From Cellulomonas sp. Leaf395 (GTDB taxonomy: Bacteria > Actinomycetota > Actinomycetes > Actinomycetales > Cellulomonadaceae), in assembly GCF_001424125.1 (NCBI RefSeq), contig NZ_LMQI01000002.1:62001-126000 (forward strand): 64,000 nucleotides of DNA, in the 5' to 3' direction. Positions 9,294-18,301 of the stretch are shown here, one piece after another (the stretch's first letter is position 1; every line of letters starts with the position of its first letter). The position numbers were made by a program, and so were the translations under genes. The notes under the pieces were generated by a model. The model did not search any database and had not been told where the DNA came from. It worked only from the letters and a program-made list of their open reading frames with translations.

Positions 9294-11575
9294 CCGGCCG
9301 CCTCCAGCGCATCCCCCGGGGCCCCCGGTCGGCCCTCGGCTCGGCCCTGTGCGCGGCCGCGACCTGCGCCAGCCTGTTCGCGCTGACCGGCCTGATCGTG
9401 CGCGGCGGCTGGCTCGTCGCCGCGTGGCTGATCGTCCTCGTCGTCGCCGCGGTCGTGATCGGCGTGCGCGCCGTGACGCGGTCCTGGTGGGCTCCCACGC
9501 TCGCCGGCACGATCGTCGCCGTCGGCATCGTCCTCGTGCGGTACGGGGCACCTCCCGGACGGCTCCAGGTGCTGCCTGACGCCGACTCGGTGGACCGGAC
9601 CCTGGCGACCGCGCGCGAGGGCGTCGCCGTCATCAACGCGTCGCTGGTGCCGATGGTCGGCGTGCGACCCGCCGAGCTCCTGGTCGTCGTCGGCGCCCTC
9701 GCGGTCTTCCTGCTGGCCGACCTCCTCGCGATCGGCCTCGGCGCTCCCGCGCTGTCCGGTCTCGCGTTCGCCGCCCTCTGGGCTCCCGCGATCATCCTCG
9801 GGTTCCCCGCGAGCGGCTGGTCGATCGCCTGGACAAGCCTGTTCTACCTGCTCCTGCTCGCCCTCAGCGCGGCACCTGCGACGGCGCACAGCGACCGGGG
9901 GCGACGGGCAGGCGTCGCGGTCCTCTGCTCGGTGGCACTGATCGTGGCGACCCTCGTCGCCGGTCCCGCGATTGCCGCGTTCCCCGGCTGGGCGACCATG
10001 AGCATGCCCAGCTTCGGAACCGGTCCCGTCGGCCCCATGTCCCTCGGCGACGACCTCGACCTGCGCGACAGCCTGGGCACCCGTTCCGGACAGATCGCGC
10101 TGCGGTACTCCATCACGCCGGTGGAGGCCGACCCGGGAGCCGACCCTGCACCCTCCCCCAGCGCGTCGAGCGACCTCACCGTCTCCGCCAGCGAGGTCGG
10201 GCCACTGCGAGCCTTCACACTGACCGCGTTCAACGGCAAGAAGTGGGCCCGGGCCGACTCGCTCGACCTGACCACCTGGGACCCCGCAACTCTCCTGTCG
10301 TCCGACCCTCAGATCCGCGGCTCGGCACCGGACGCGCAGCGCGGCTCGCTCGCGAACGTCCAGGTCGAGGTTGCCAACCTGCGCGAACGGCGCCTGCCCG
10401 TGACCACGTTCCCGCGCACCGTGAGCGTGAGCGGCGGGTGGCAGTACGACCCTGTTCGCGACGAGGTCATCGGCCGGCGCGGCACCTTCAACGGCATGAC
10501 CTACGCGATGCAGGTCGAGATTCCCTCCCTCACCAAGGACGACCTCGTCGACGCGGAGGTGGGCGACCCCGACGACGGCGGCGCGTCGCTCGAAGTGCCG
10601 CAGACCAGCCGCTCCCAGGACGTCGCCGCGCTGGCACGCGAGATCACCGCCGGGGCCTCCACCCCGTACGAGCAGGCGATGGCGCTCCAGACGTTCTTCC
10701 GCGCCACGTCGAACTTCACCTACGACACCCGTGTGGCACCCTCCCGCACCAATGACACAGTGTGGGACTTCCTGCGTTCGACCCGCGGGTACTGCGTGCA
10801 CTTCGCCACCTCGATGGCGATCATGGCCCGCACGCTCGACATCCCCGCCCGCGTCGGCGTCGGGTACCTGCCCGGCGAGTCCGACCGCAACGGCACCTTC
10901 GTGGTCTCCGGCCAGCGGTCGCACGCCTGGCCAGAGCTGTTCTTCGAGGGATACGGGTGGGTCCGGTTCGAACCGACGCCCGCCGTGCAGACGAGCGCAC
11001 CGCCGCGCTGGGCAGACCCCTTCACCGGCATCTCCGCACCCGACAGCCTGCCCGACGAGGTCGTCCCGGTGCCCGCGCCCGGCGTCACGTCGTCCACAGC
11101 ACCGGGCGGCCAGTCCTCGTCGTCCGGCACGCAGGACGAAGACCAGGCCTGGCTGCCTGTGGCGATCACCGTCGCGATCGTGCTGGCCGTCGCGTCGCTC
11201 GTCCTGACGTTCGTCCGGCGCCGCGCGACCCTGCGCGGAGACCTGACACCCGAGCGTGCCTGGCTGCGCGCCCGCCGCCGACTCGGCGCCCGAGGCGTCA
11301 CCTGGACGGACGCCGACTCACCGCGCACCGTGGTCGCGTCGGTGCACGAGCAGCTGCGCCAGGCGGCGGGAGCCCCGCTGACGGGGGCGTCGGCCGAGGC
11401 GTTGGAGTCGTTGGCCAGGACCGTCGAGCGCGAGCGCTACGCGCGGGTCCAGCCCGACGTGGACCCGGCCGAGCTGGCCGGGTGGGTGGACGAGATGATG
11501 AGCGGGGTCGAGACGCTGCTCAGCGACCGCTCTCGCCGCGGCGCCGTTCCCAGCGCTCCTCGAGACGAGACATGA
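9290..11575 (+). CDS. Membrane transglutaminase-like protein (TgpA type)
   Basis: 761 aa. Several membrane segments occupy about residues 10-230 (for example LIVRGGWLVAAWLIVLVVAAVVIG and LLVVVGALAVFLLADLLAIG). A large extracytoplasmic region contains the transglutaminase core with the Cys-His-Asp type triad: RGYCVHFATSMA (Cys near residue 500), SHAWPELFFEGYGWVRFEPTP (His near 545). One more membrane helix follows (LPVAITVAIVLAVASLVLTF) and then a cytoplasmic tail resembling DUF4129. The GTG start at 9290 overlaps the DUF58 stop. The last 56 bp overlap the convergent DUF3040 gene. It probably acts on cell-surface proteins or wall peptides, with the ATPase and DUF58 partner encoded upstream. 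Confidence 0.88.
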   Translation: MTGRLQRIPRGPRSALGSALCAAATCASLFALTGLIVRGGWLVAAWLIVLVVAAVVIGVRAVTRSWWAPTLAGTIVAVGIVLVRYGAPPGRLQVLPDADSVDRTLATAREGVAVINASLVPMVGVRPAELLVVVGALAVFLLADLLAIGLGAPALSGLAFAALWAPAIILGFPASGWSIAWTSLFYLLLLALSAAPATAHSDRGRRAGVAVLCSVALIVATLVAGPAIAAFPGWATMSMPSFGTGPVGPMSLGDDLDLRDSLGTRSGQIALRYSITPVEADPGADPAPSPSASSDLTVSASEVGPLRAFTLTAFNGKKWARADSLDLTTWDPATLLSSDPQIRGSAPDAQRGSLANVQVEVANLRERRLPVTTFPRTVSVSGGWQYDPVRDEVIGRRGTFNGMTYAMQVEIPSLTKDDLVDAEVGDPDDGGASLEVPQTSRSQDVAALAREITAGASTPYEQAMALQTFFRATSNFTYDTRVAPSRTNDTVWDFLRSTRGYCVHFATSMAIMARTLDIPARVGVGYLPGESDRNGTFVVSGQRSHAWPELFFEGYGWVRFEPTPAVQTSAPPRWADPFTGISAPDSLPDEVVPVPAPGVTSSTAPGGQSSSSGTQDEDQAWLPVAITVAIVLAVASLVLTFVRRRATLRGDLTPERAWLRARRRLGARGVTWTDADSPRTVVASVHEQLRQAAGAPLTGASAEALESLARTVERERYARVQPDVDPAELAGWVDEMMSGVETLLSDRSRRGAVPSAPRDET

Positions 11576-11924
11576 AGCTCGACTTCTGACGAGCCGTCGG
11601 CGTCGCCGGCTTCACCTGACCATCGCTCTGCACGACTCCGCGCGGCCCGGACCGGTGCCCGGTCGAGCGGTGCGGTGCGGCGAACGCGTACGCCACGGCG
11701 GCGAACATCACGACGAAGCCGATGACGCCGAGCCACGGAAGGCTGTTCGCAGCGCCGAGGACGAGCAGTAGCAGACCGACGGACGCACCGACTCCCGCGA
11801 TGACGTATCGGCCGAACGGGCGGTGCCCGCGCTGGGTCAGCGTGTTCGCGAGCCGAGGATCGTCAGAGGTCAACTGCCGTTCCATCTGCTCGAGCACGCG
11901 CTGCTCGTACTCGGAGAGAGGCAT
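11520..11924 (-). CDS. DUF3040 small membrane protein
   Basis: 134 aa with the DUF3040 opening MPLSEYEQRVLEQMERQL, two closely spaced membrane helices (VIAGVGASVGLLLLVLGAA and WLGVIGFVVMFAAVAYAFA) and a basic C-terminal tail. GGGGG lies about 5 nt before the ATG at 11924. This actinobacterial family is commonly encoded close to the dcw cluster or dinB; its function is unknown. The 3' end overlaps the convergent transglutaminase gene by 56 bp with no terminator between them, so the two transcripts are antisense at their ends. Confidence 0.85.
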   Translation of the reverse strand: MPLSEYEQRVLEQMERQLTSDDPRLANTLTQRGHRPFGRYVIAGVGASVGLLLLVLGAANSLPWLGVIGFVVMFAAVAYAFAAPHRSTGHRSGPRGVVQSDGQVKPATPTARQKSSFMSRLEERWERRRGESGR

Positions 11925-11964
11925 CCTGACCCCCGTTGTCAGCTATGTGGACCTGTCTTCCGGC

Positions 11965-13239
11965 TCAGGATAGATCCGCCGGAACGATGGTGGTAGTCGA
12001 GCGGGAGGATACTCCACCTGGCTGGGAGGCTCCGGCCCCGAGCGACCCGCTCCCGAACCGACCGCGCACCTGATCCACGGCACGTTCCGCCTCCCGCCGC
12101 GCCCGCACGGGTGCGTCCGACGCCTCGTCGAGGGTGGGCGCCCGGATGCTCGCCGCCGCCCGGGACAACCCATCGGCACGCACCCCGACCAGCCGGACGG
12201 GCAGGCCACGCAGGTCGACGCCTGCCACCAGCTCACGGGCTGCGAGGAACAGCTCCCGGCCGACGTCCGTCGGCGTCGCCAGGGTGCGGGAACGGGTGAG
12301 CGTGCGGAGGTCGCTGGTCCGGATCTTCACGGTGATCGTGCGGGTGACCAGGCCGTTCGCTCGCAACCGGACGGCGCACCGATCCGCCAGCTCACGGGCC
12401 TTCGACTCCACCACGGTGAGGTCCGCGACGTCGGTCACGAAGGTCTGCTCGGCGCCGATCGACGTCTCCTCACGCCCCGGGCTCACCGGCCTCGGATCCC
12501 TCCCCCACGCCAGGTCGAGGAGGTGCGCTCCCGCCACCCGGCCGACCGCCTGCTGGACGGTGGACAGGCCGGTGTCCGCCAGCTCCGCGACCGTCCCGAT
12601 CCCCCGGCGCGCCAGGGCGGCCTCCGTCTTTTCACCCACGCCACCGAGCGCACCGACGGGCAGGACCCGCAGGAAGTCGGTGGTCGCTGCGCGCGGGACC
12701 AGAACGACGCCGTCCGGCTTGGCGTGACCGGACGCGAGCTTGGCGACGAGCTTGGTCGAGCCGATCCCGACGGAGCACGTGATGCCGAACCGCTCCCGGA
12801 CCTGCCGACGGATCAGCTGGGCGATCACGGTGGGCGGCCCGAGCCGTCGACGCGCGCCCTCCACGTCCAGGAACGCCTCGTCGACGCTCACCTGCTCGAC
12901 CAGGACGGTGATGTCGCCGAGCAGCCGCATGACCCCGGCAGACACCTGCTGGTACGCGTGGTGGTCAGGCGGGACGACGACCGCCTGAGGGCACTGCCGC
13001 AAGGCTGTCGCCATCGGCATGGCCGCGTGCACGCCGAACGCCCGCGCCTCATACGTTGCGGCGAGGACGACACCATGGGCGGCCCCGCCGACGATCACCG
13101 GCAGGCCGTGCAGCTGCGGTCGACGAGCGAGCTCCACGGAGGCGACGAACGCGTCCAGGTCGACGTGCAGGATCGAGCAGCCGGTCTCCTCATGACCCCA
13201 GTCCCGCCTGTCCGGCGCCGACCGGGGTACGCGGCTCAT
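11965..13239 (-). CDS. dinB: DNA polymerase IV (Y-family translesion polymerase)
   Basis: 424 aa error-prone polymerase that copies past damaged bases. The first catalytic motif ILHVDLDAFVASVE (around residue 23), the second SVDEAFLDV near residue 120 with both acidic residues, and the helix-hairpin-helix region SVGIGSTKLVAKLASGHAKPDG are present. The C-terminal little-finger domain is followed by QVRGRFG, which resembles the usual clamp-binding tail of actinobacterial DinB. It lies 55 bp after the SAV_6107 gene and is probably co-transcribed from the LexA-controlled promoter upstream of that gene. This makes it a likely SOS gene here, which is not true of every actinobacterial dinB. Confidence 0.94.
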   Translation of the reverse strand: MSRVPRSAPDRRDWGHEETGCSILHVDLDAFVASVELARRPQLHGLPVIVGGAAHGVVLAATYEARAFGVHAAMPMATALRQCPQAVVVPPDHHAYQQVSAGVMRLLGDITVLVEQVSVDEAFLDVEGARRRLGPPTVIAQLIRRQVRERFGITCSVGIGSTKLVAKLASGHAKPDGVVLVPRAATTDFLRVLPVGALGGVGEKTEAALARRGIGTVAELADTGLSTVQQAVGRVAGAHLLDLAWGRDPRPVSPGREETSIGAEQTFVTDVADLTVVESKARELADRCAVRLRANGLVTRTITVKIRTSDLRTLTRSRTLATPTDVGRELFLAARELVAGVDLRGLPVRLVGVRADGLSRAAASIRAPTLDEASDAPVRARREAERAVDQVRGRFGSGSLGAGASQPGGVSSRSTTTIVPADLS

Positions 13240-13294
13240 GGTGTGCCAGGGCCGCAGGACCCGGCACGGGGCTCACCGGGCTCGGCCTCGGCGC

Positions 13295-13765
13295 TCACGA
13301 CGCCCGCTGGACGCGCACGCTCAGTGCGCGGTCCGCGACTGCGCCCACCCCGCCGAGCACGAGATCGCGTGCCGCGTCGACGAAGTCCTCGGCCGCGCAC
13401 ACCGCTTCCTCGGCCCGCGCGGGGCCCACCAGCTCGAACCGCCCGGCATCCACCGCCGCGCGCAGCGACGCGGCCTCCGCGAAGTACGTCGACCACGAGC
13501 CCAGCTCCGGGGCGACCACGCCGAGCATGCTCCAGACCGTGCGCGGTGCGCGCCGTCCGGTCGGCGTCCCGCGGGCGGCGACCACCGCGGCCCCGGCACG
13601 CAGTGCAGCGAGGTGGGCGTGGGAGAGCTGCTCCCACGGCTCGGGCGAGAACTGCGCGGCCACCAGCTCAGCATCAGCCCGGCCGAGCAGCTCGAAGACG
13701 CGCGCCGGCACGGGCGCGGCGGAGGCCGGCTCACCGGAGCCCTGCTGCTCGACCTGCTGGTGCAT
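13295..13765 (-). CDS. SAV_6107-family HEPN domain protein
   Basis: 156 aa, predicted all-helical. The segment ELLGRADAELVAAQFSPEPWEQLSHAHLAALRAGAAVVAA matches the SAV_6107-type HEPN family that is habitually encoded directly upstream of dinB in actinobacteria. The ATG at 13765 follows AGAAGGGG at about 8 nt. A perfect LexA palindrome lies 44 bp upstream, so it should be SOS-induced together with dinB. HEPN folds can be RNases, but no RX4-6H catalytic motif is obvious; a role as an accessory factor for translesion synthesis is inference from the gene pairing. Confidence 0.78.
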   Translation of the reverse strand: MHQQVEQQGSGEPASAAPVPARVFELLGRADAELVAAQFSPEPWEQLSHAHLAALRAGAAVVAARGTPTGRRAPRTVWSMLGVVAPELGSWSTYFAEAASLRAAVDAGRFELVGPARAEEAVCAAEDFVDAARDLVLGGVGAVADRALSVRVQRAS

Positions 13766-13808
13766 CTCGCCGCCCCTTCTCCCGGTCGTCGACTCGTCTT
13801 CCCCATTA

Positions 13809-13824
13809 TCGAACATATGTTCGA
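13809..13824. promoter_or_regulatory. LexA box (SOS operator), perfect palindrome
   Basis: TCGAACATATGTTCGA, a perfect 16-bp palindrome matching the actinobacterial and Gram-positive LexA operator CGAAC-N4-GTTCG. It lies 44 bp upstream of the SAV_6107-dinB pair and 41 bp upstream of the divergent spermidine-synthase-like gene, so it could control both directions. Confidence 0.9.
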
Positions 13825-13851
13825 CTGCCGTCAAGCCCGTTGGGAGGGCCG

Positions 13852-13857
13852 TAGCGT
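13852..13857 (+). promoter_or_regulatory. Candidate -10 of a leaderless promoter for the spermidine-synthase-like gene
   Basis: TAGCGT followed by 7 nt and the ATG at 13865; no ribosome-binding site is visible, which fits a leaderless transcript. The LexA box ends 28 bp upstream of this -10, close to where the -35 would lie. Confidence 0.45.
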
Positions 13858-13864
13858 GGGCGCC

Positions 13865-14743
13865 ATGGCCGCCCGCGACCGCTCCGCCCGACGCAGCCCA
13901 GGCTCGCACCGACCACCCACACGCAGCCCTGCCCACGGGCTCTGGCCGACCGGCCCGGTTCCCATCCCCACCGGCACCGTCGAGCTGCTCCGGGACCTCG
14001 ACGACCCGGACGGCGTGACCGTCCTGGTCAACGGTGTGCCCAGCTCCTACCTCGACCTCGTCGACCCGACGCGTCTCGTGTTCGAGTACATGCAGCAGAT
14101 GGCGGCCGTCATCGACCGGATCGGCGACGCCGGCGGCCCGCTGGACGTCGTCCACCTCGGCGCAGCCGGCTGCGCGCTCGCGCGGGCGGTCGATGCCGCG
14201 CGCCCGGGATCGCGGCAGCTGGCCGTCGAGCTCGACACGGTCCTGCCGGAGCTCGTGCGCGGCTGGTTCGACCTGCCGCGCTCCCCCGCGCTCCGGATCC
14301 GCGCGGGCGACGCCCGCGCCGAGCTGTCGAGGCTGCCCGACGCGTCCGCGGACGTCGTCGTGCGGGACGTCTTCGCCGGCGACGCCACCCCCGCCCACGT
14401 CCGCTCGCGCGAGATGGTCGCTCAGGTTGCTCGGGTGCTGCGGCCTGGCGGCCTCTATCTGGTCAACTGCGCCGACCGACCGCCCCTGGCGGGCGCGAAG
14501 GCGGAGGCTGCCACGCTGCGGGACGCGTTCGCCGACGTCGCTGTGGTCGCCGAGCCGGGGCTCCTGCGCGGCCGGGGCTATGGCAACGTCGTCCTGGCAG
14601 CCACCGACGACCTCGATCTCCTCGGTTCGGCGGCGCTCGCCCGCGCCGTCCGCAGCCTCCCCGCGCCCGCGCGCCTGCTGCACGGCGCCGACGCCACCGC
14701 GTTCGTGGGGAACGCCGCACCCCTGCGGGACCCGGCGGCATGA
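13865..14743 (+). CDS. Spermidine-synthase-like SAM-dependent methyltransferase-fold protein
   Basis: 292 aa. A basic N-terminal stretch is followed by a Rossmann fold with the nucleotide-binding loop VVHLGAAGCALARAVDAARPGSRQLAVELD (residues about 95-125, written here in part), then LRIRAGDARAELSRLPDASADVVVRDVFAG and LRPGGLYLVNCAD. This resembles the polyamine aminopropyltransferase/spermidine-synthase-like family found in actinobacteria, in which decarboxylated-SAM specificity is unproven; no speD or arginine/ornithine decarboxylase gene is nearby. The ATG at 13865 was chosen over an in-frame GTG at 13856 because of the -10 spacing. It is divergent from the SOS pair and shares the LexA box. 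Confidence 0.75.
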   Translation: MAARDRSARRSPGSHRPPTRSPAHGLWPTGPVPIPTGTVELLRDLDDPDGVTVLVNGVPSSYLDLVDPTRLVFEYMQQMAAVIDRIGDAGGPLDVVHLGAAGCALARAVDAARPGSRQLAVELDTVLPELVRGWFDLPRSPALRIRAGDARAELSRLPDASADVVVRDVFAGDATPAHVRSREMVAQVARVLRPGGLYLVNCADRPPLAGAKAEAATLRDAFADVAVVAEPGLLRGRGYGNVVLAATDDLDLLGSAALARAVRSLPAPARLLHGADATAFVGNAAPLRDPAA

Positions 14744-14779
14744 CGAAGGGCCGCACCCGAGACGGGTGCGGCCCTTCGT
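14743..14779. terminator. Bidirectional terminator hairpin
   Basis: Perfect 17-bp stem (ACGAAGGGCCGCACCCG paired with its complement) and a 3-nt AGA loop between the convergent spermidine-synthase-like and cold-shock genes. It starts on the last base of the stop codon. The stem is very stable; there is no long U tract on either side. Confidence 0.85.
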
Positions 14780-14787
14780 ACGTCAGG

Positions 14788-14991
14788 TCAGATCGGGCGG
14801 ACGCTCTCGGCCTGCGGCCCCTTGGCGCCCTGCGTGATCTCGAACTCGACGCGCTGGCCCTCGTCGAGGCTGCGGTAGCCCGAGGAGTCGATCGCGGAGT
14901 AGTGGACGAAGACGTCGGCGCCGCCCCCGTCCTGGGCGATGAAGCCGAAGCCCTTCTCAGCGTTGAACCACTTGACAGCACCCTGTGCCAT
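14788..14991 (-). CDS. cspA: Cold-shock domain protein (CspA family)
   Basis: 67 aa OB-fold nucleic-acid chaperone. Both RNA-binding motifs are intact: KGFGFIAQ (RNP1) and VFVHYSAI (RNP2). It opens [14 protein letters not shown] and contains the usual [21 protein letters not shown] end. AAGGAAA lies about 7 nt before the ATG at 14991. The 271-bp region upstream to the PAC2 stop carries no other gene and probably contains a long 5' leader of the kind seen in cold-shock mRNAs; no promoter could be assigned with confidence there. Confidence 0.95.
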   Translation of the reverse strand: MAQGAVKWFNAEKGFGFIAQDGGGADVFVHYSAIDSSGYRSLDEGQRVEFEITQGAKGPQAESVRPI

Positions 14992-15262
14992 GTTCGTTTC
15001 CTTCTGTCCCACCGGTGACGGCGCGGACCTTCTGCCAACGCCGTGCCGCAATGCCTCACGTCCTGCACCGGGTGGCCAGTCGAGGACGACTGGTCGGAAC
15101 CGACCTCCGAGCCGTGGTTCGGATGACGATGCCTGTCGAGCAAGCCGGTCAAGCGAGTACGTCACTGCAACGTGAGCATCCTTACATCAGGCCCGTGGCC
15201 GGCGCCACGCTTTCGCCCCGTCGGCGCACACGCTTTGACAACGATCCGGTAAAGGTCCGAGG

Positions 15263-16198
15263 TCAGGCAGGGCCGGAGTCGTCGCCCTGCTGGGCCAGGA
15301 ACCGCTCGAACTCGGCACCCAGCTCGTCGGCCGTCGGCAGATCTGTCGACCCCGCGAGCAGGCTGGTGCGCCCGATGTTGCGGGTGAACGAGTCGTACTG
15401 CTCCTCGAGGGCGTGCACGACGGCGGCGACGTCCTCGGACCCGCTCACCTGCCGGTCGATCTCCTGCATCGCCTCGTCGGCGGCCGAGGTCAGCGCTGCG
15501 ACCTGCAGGTCGAGGCCCGTCGCACGCTCGACGTTGGTCAGGGCCGCCTGACTGGCCTGCGGGAACGCAGACTGCGCGAGGTAGTGCGGCACGTGCACGG
15601 CGAACCCGACGGCGTCGTGGCCCGACTGGCCCAGCCGCAGCTCGAGCAGGGCGCTCGCGCTGGCGGGGACCTGCACGGTGCCGAACCATGACGTGTGGTC
15701 GGCCACCAGCTCGGGCCGCGTGGCGTGCGCCGTGACGGACAGCGGACGCGTGTGCGGGATGCCCATGGGGATGCCGTGCAGGCCGACGGTGAGGGGCACG
15801 TCGAAGCGCTCCACGATCTGCCGGACCGCCGCGACGTAGCGCTCCCACTGCACGTCGGGCTCGACACCGTGCAGGAGCAGGAACGGGACCCCCGCTGCGT
15901 CCTTGACCAGGTCGACCACCAGCTCGGGCTCCGCGTACGACGCCCACGTGGACTGGTCGAACGTCATGACCGGTCGGCGCGAGCGGTAGTCCAGCAGCTG
16001 GTCGACGTCGAAGGTCGCCAGGCGCGTCGTCGGCAGCTCGTCAACCAGGTGCTCGGCCGCCAGCTGGCCGGCGTTGCCCGCGTCCACGAACCCGCGCACG
16101 GCGTGCACGAGGACGGGACCGGCACCGTTCACCGTGCGCGCCTCGACCTGGGCGGCGACCTCGGGGTCGACGTCGTAGATCTCGCTCGGGTTCAACAT
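15263..16198 (-). CDS. PAC2-family protein (proteasome assembly chaperone-like)
   Basis: 311 aa. The PAC2 fold is indicated by VLVHAVRGFVDAGNAGQLAAEHLVDEL near the N terminus (quoted only in outline), FDVDQLLDYRSRRPVMTFDQ, LLLHGVEPDVQWERYVAAV and GLHGIPMGIPHTRPL. Actinobacterial PAC2 proteins resemble archaeal and eukaryotic proteasome assembly chaperones but a proteasome role in bacteria is unproven. The ATG at 16198 was preferred to an upstream in-frame GTG because GGAAGTGAG lies upstream and the start fits the conserved MLNPSEIYDVD opening. The C-terminal third is helical and acidic. Confidence 0.85.
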   Translation of the reverse strand: MLNPSEIYDVDPEVAAQVEARTVNGAGPVLVHAVRGFVDAGNAGQLAAEHLVDELPTTRLATFDVDQLLDYRSRRPVMTFDQSTWASYAEPELVVDLVKDAAGVPFLLLHGVEPDVQWERYVAAVRQIVERFDVPLTVGLHGIPMGIPHTRPLSVTAHATRPELVADHTSWFGTVQVPASASALLELRLGQSGHDAVGFAVHVPHYLAQSAFPQASQAALTNVERATGLDLQVAALTSAADEAMQEIDRQVSGSEDVAAVVHALEEQYDSFTRNIGRTSLLAGSTDLPTADELGAEFERFLAQQGDDSGPA

Positions 16199-16277
16199 GG
16201 GTGTGCGCTCACTTCCGTCCGGGTTACCGGGGACAACGCCCACCCGCCACGAGTTCTTCCCAGCCTGGTCCTGCCGG

Positions 16278-16718
16278 TCAGCGACCGGGGAGCCGCACGA
16301 CCTCGACGAAGAACTCGTCGATCTGGCGGACGACCTCGATGAACCGGTCGAAGTCCACCGGCTTGGTGACGTAGGCGTTGGCGTGCAGCGAGTAGCTGCG
16401 GACCACGTCCTCCTCCGCCTCCGAGGTGGTCAGCACGACGACCGGGATGGACCGCAGGTCGGCGTCCGCCTTGAGCGCCTCCAAGACCTCACGGCCGTCC
16501 ATGCGCGGCAGGTTGAGGTCGAGCAGGACCAGGTCCGGCGTCGGCGCGTCGGCGTGCTCACCCTCCTTGCGCAGGAACTCCAGGGCGCTCACCCCGTCGG
16601 AGACCACCGAGAGGCGGTTGCGGAGCTTGTTGTCCTCGAACGCCTCACGCGTCATGAGCACGTCGCCCGGGTCGTCCTCGACCAGGAGGACATCGATGAT
16701 CTTGGTGCTGTTGGGCAC
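16278..16718 (-). CDS. Single-domain response regulator (receiver only)
   Basis: 146 aa consisting only of a receiver domain: acidic pocket VEDDPGD, phospho-acceptor Asp in [13 protein letters not shown] near residue 65, Thr in VVLTTS and Lys in YVTKPVDF. It resembles Rcp1-type regulators that pair with phytochrome-like or CHASE kinases. The GTG at 16718 follows GGAGAAA at about 7 nt. It lies 14 bp after the histidine kinase gene, so it is very likely part of the same operon and may receive phosphate from that kinase or act as a phosphate sink. Confidence 0.9.
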   Translation of the reverse strand: MPNSTKIIDVLLVEDDPGDVLMTREAFEDNKLRNRLSVVSDGVSALEFLRKEGEHADAPTPDLVLLDLNLPRMDGREVLEALKADADLRSIPVVVLTTSEAEEDVVRSYSLHANAYVTKPVDFDRFIEVVRQIDEFFVEVVRLPGR

Positions 16719-16732
16719 GCGGGTTTCTCCGT

Positions 16733-18301
16733 TCAGGGCTCGGGGACCTCGGCGGGAAGGGTCCAGTGGATGCTGGTGCCCGCGCCGTCGGGCTGCTCGA
16801 TCCAGATGCGACCGCCGTGGAACTCGACGATCTTCTTGCACAACGAGAGGCCGATCCCGGTGCCCTCGTAGACGTCCTTGGCATGCAGACGCTGGAAGAT
16901 GACGAACACCCGGTCCGCGTACTGCTCATCGATCCCGATGCCGTTGTCCCGACACTCGAGCTCCCAGGATTCTGCCACGCGATGCGCCGACAGGTGGACC
17001 GTCGGGGGCCGGGCCGGGTCGCGGAACTTGATCGCGTTGCCGACGAGGTTCTGGAACAGCTGCACGAGCAGAGGGCGCTCACCGCGGACGACGGGAAGCT
17101 CGTCGTGCGTCACGACGGCACCGGACTCCGCGACGGACTCGCTGAGGTTGTCCAGCGCGTCGGTGAGCGCCTCCGCCAGGTCCACGTCGCTGACCTCACC
17201 GCCGACGCGGCCCACGCGGGAGAAGCCCAGCAGGTCCTGGATGAGCGCCTGCATGCGCTTGGCACCGTCGACCGCGAAGGCGATGTACTGGTCGGCGCGC
17301 TCGTCCATCTGCCCGCCGTAGCGCTTCTGCAGGAGCTGCGTGAAGCTCGCGATCTTGCGCAGCGGCTCCTGCAGGTCGTGCGACGCGACATAGGCGAACT
17401 GCTCCAGGTCGCGGTTGGACCGACGCAGCTCTTCCGCCTGCTCGGTGAGGAGCTCGTGCGCCAGCTCGATCTCCGCGCGGGACGCCTCGAGGACCTGCAC
17501 CTGGTCGACGAGCGTGACGCGCATCCGTTCGACGTCGTCCGCGAGCGCCGCGATCTCGCCGGGCCCCACGGTGGAGACGGCGTGCCGCAGGTCGCCCGAG
17601 GAGACAGCGCGCGCGTCGGCGGCGAGCGAGTCGAGCGGCTCGAGGATCCAGCGGCGGAGCGTGACCCACAGCGCGATGCCCAGGGCGACCGCCGCGAGGA
17701 CCAGCAGCGCCACGGTCCCGGCCGCGACGAGCGTCCATGCCCCGAGCTCGCCGACGGCGGCGGTTCGCCGGTCACGCAGCAGGTCGACGTAGTCCTGCGC
17801 AGCGGCCCGCGCGTCGTCGAACAGCAGCCGGCCCGTCTCGATCTCCTCGGTGGTCACGGCGCCCACCCCGCCGGTGCTGACCTCTTCCATCACGGGGATG
17901 GCGAACTCCTCGTTCCAGCGTCGGCCCGCATCGGCGGCTGCCTCGGCCGCTGCGGTGAGCTCCTCGTCCGTGCCCTGCGCCTCCCGGTCGGCGAGCGTGC
18001 GGAACGACAGGTCGTCCGCGACGGACCGCTCGTACGGCTCGAGCGTGACCGGGTCACCGGTCAGGGCGAACCCGCGCACCGACGTCTCTGCATCGACCAG
18101 CTGGATGAACGCGCCGTCAGCCTGGGTGATCGCCGTGAAGTACGTCTGGGTGACCGCCTCCTGGCGGTCGAACATCCGGACCAGGACCAGCACCGTGCCG
18201 GCGACCACGACGGCCAGGGCGAGGCCGGAGGCGATGATGGCGGTCCGCAGCCGTCGGCGCAGCGTCAAAGAACGCCGCCCGGGCGTCGGGGCAACGCTCA
18301 C
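16733..18301 (-). CDS. CHASE3-HAMP sensor histidine kinase
   Basis: 522 aa membrane kinase. One membrane helix ([21 protein letters not shown], about 22-42), a CHASE3-type extracellular sensor ([25 protein letters not shown] in outline), a second helix ([20 protein letters not shown], near 205), HAMP, a coiled coil, HisKA with the phospho-accepting His in [17 protein letters not shown], and HATPase with N box [16 protein letters not shown] and [13 protein letters not shown]. The GTG at 18301 overlaps the stop of the phosphatase gene (GTGA). It is the middle gene of a three-gene signalling operon; the ligand is unknown. Confidence 0.92.
   Translation of the reverse strand: MSVAPTPGRRSLTLRRRLRTAIIASGLALAVVVAGTVLVLVRMFDRQEAVTQTYFTAITQADGAFIQLVDAETSVRGFALTGDPVTLEPYERSVADDLSFRTLADREAQGTDEELTAAAEAAADAGRRWNEEFAIPVMEEVSTGGVGAVTTEEIETGRLLFDDARAAAQDYVDLLRDRRTAAVGELGAWTLVAAGTVALLVLAAVALGIALWVTLRRWILEPLDSLAADARAVSSGDLRHAVSTVGPGEIAALADDVERMRVTLVDQVQVLEASRAEIELAHELLTEQAEELRRSNRDLEQFAYVASHDLQEPLRKIASFTQLLQKRYGGQMDERADQYIAFAVDGAKRMQALIQDLLGFSRVGRVGGEVSDVDLAEALTDALDNLSESVAESGAVVTHDELPVVRGERPLLVQLFQNLVGNAIKFRDPARPPTVHLSAHRVAESWELECRDNGIGIDEQYADRVFVIFQRLHAKDVYEGTGIGLSLCKKIVEFHGGRIWIEQPDGAGTSIHWTLPAEVPEP

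Noticed and set aside
15236..15257. TTGACA on the plus strand near 15236 as a promoter
   Set aside because: No -10 lies at 16-18 bp, and the following genes on that strand are more than 4 kb away; it points into the end of the PAC2 gene.
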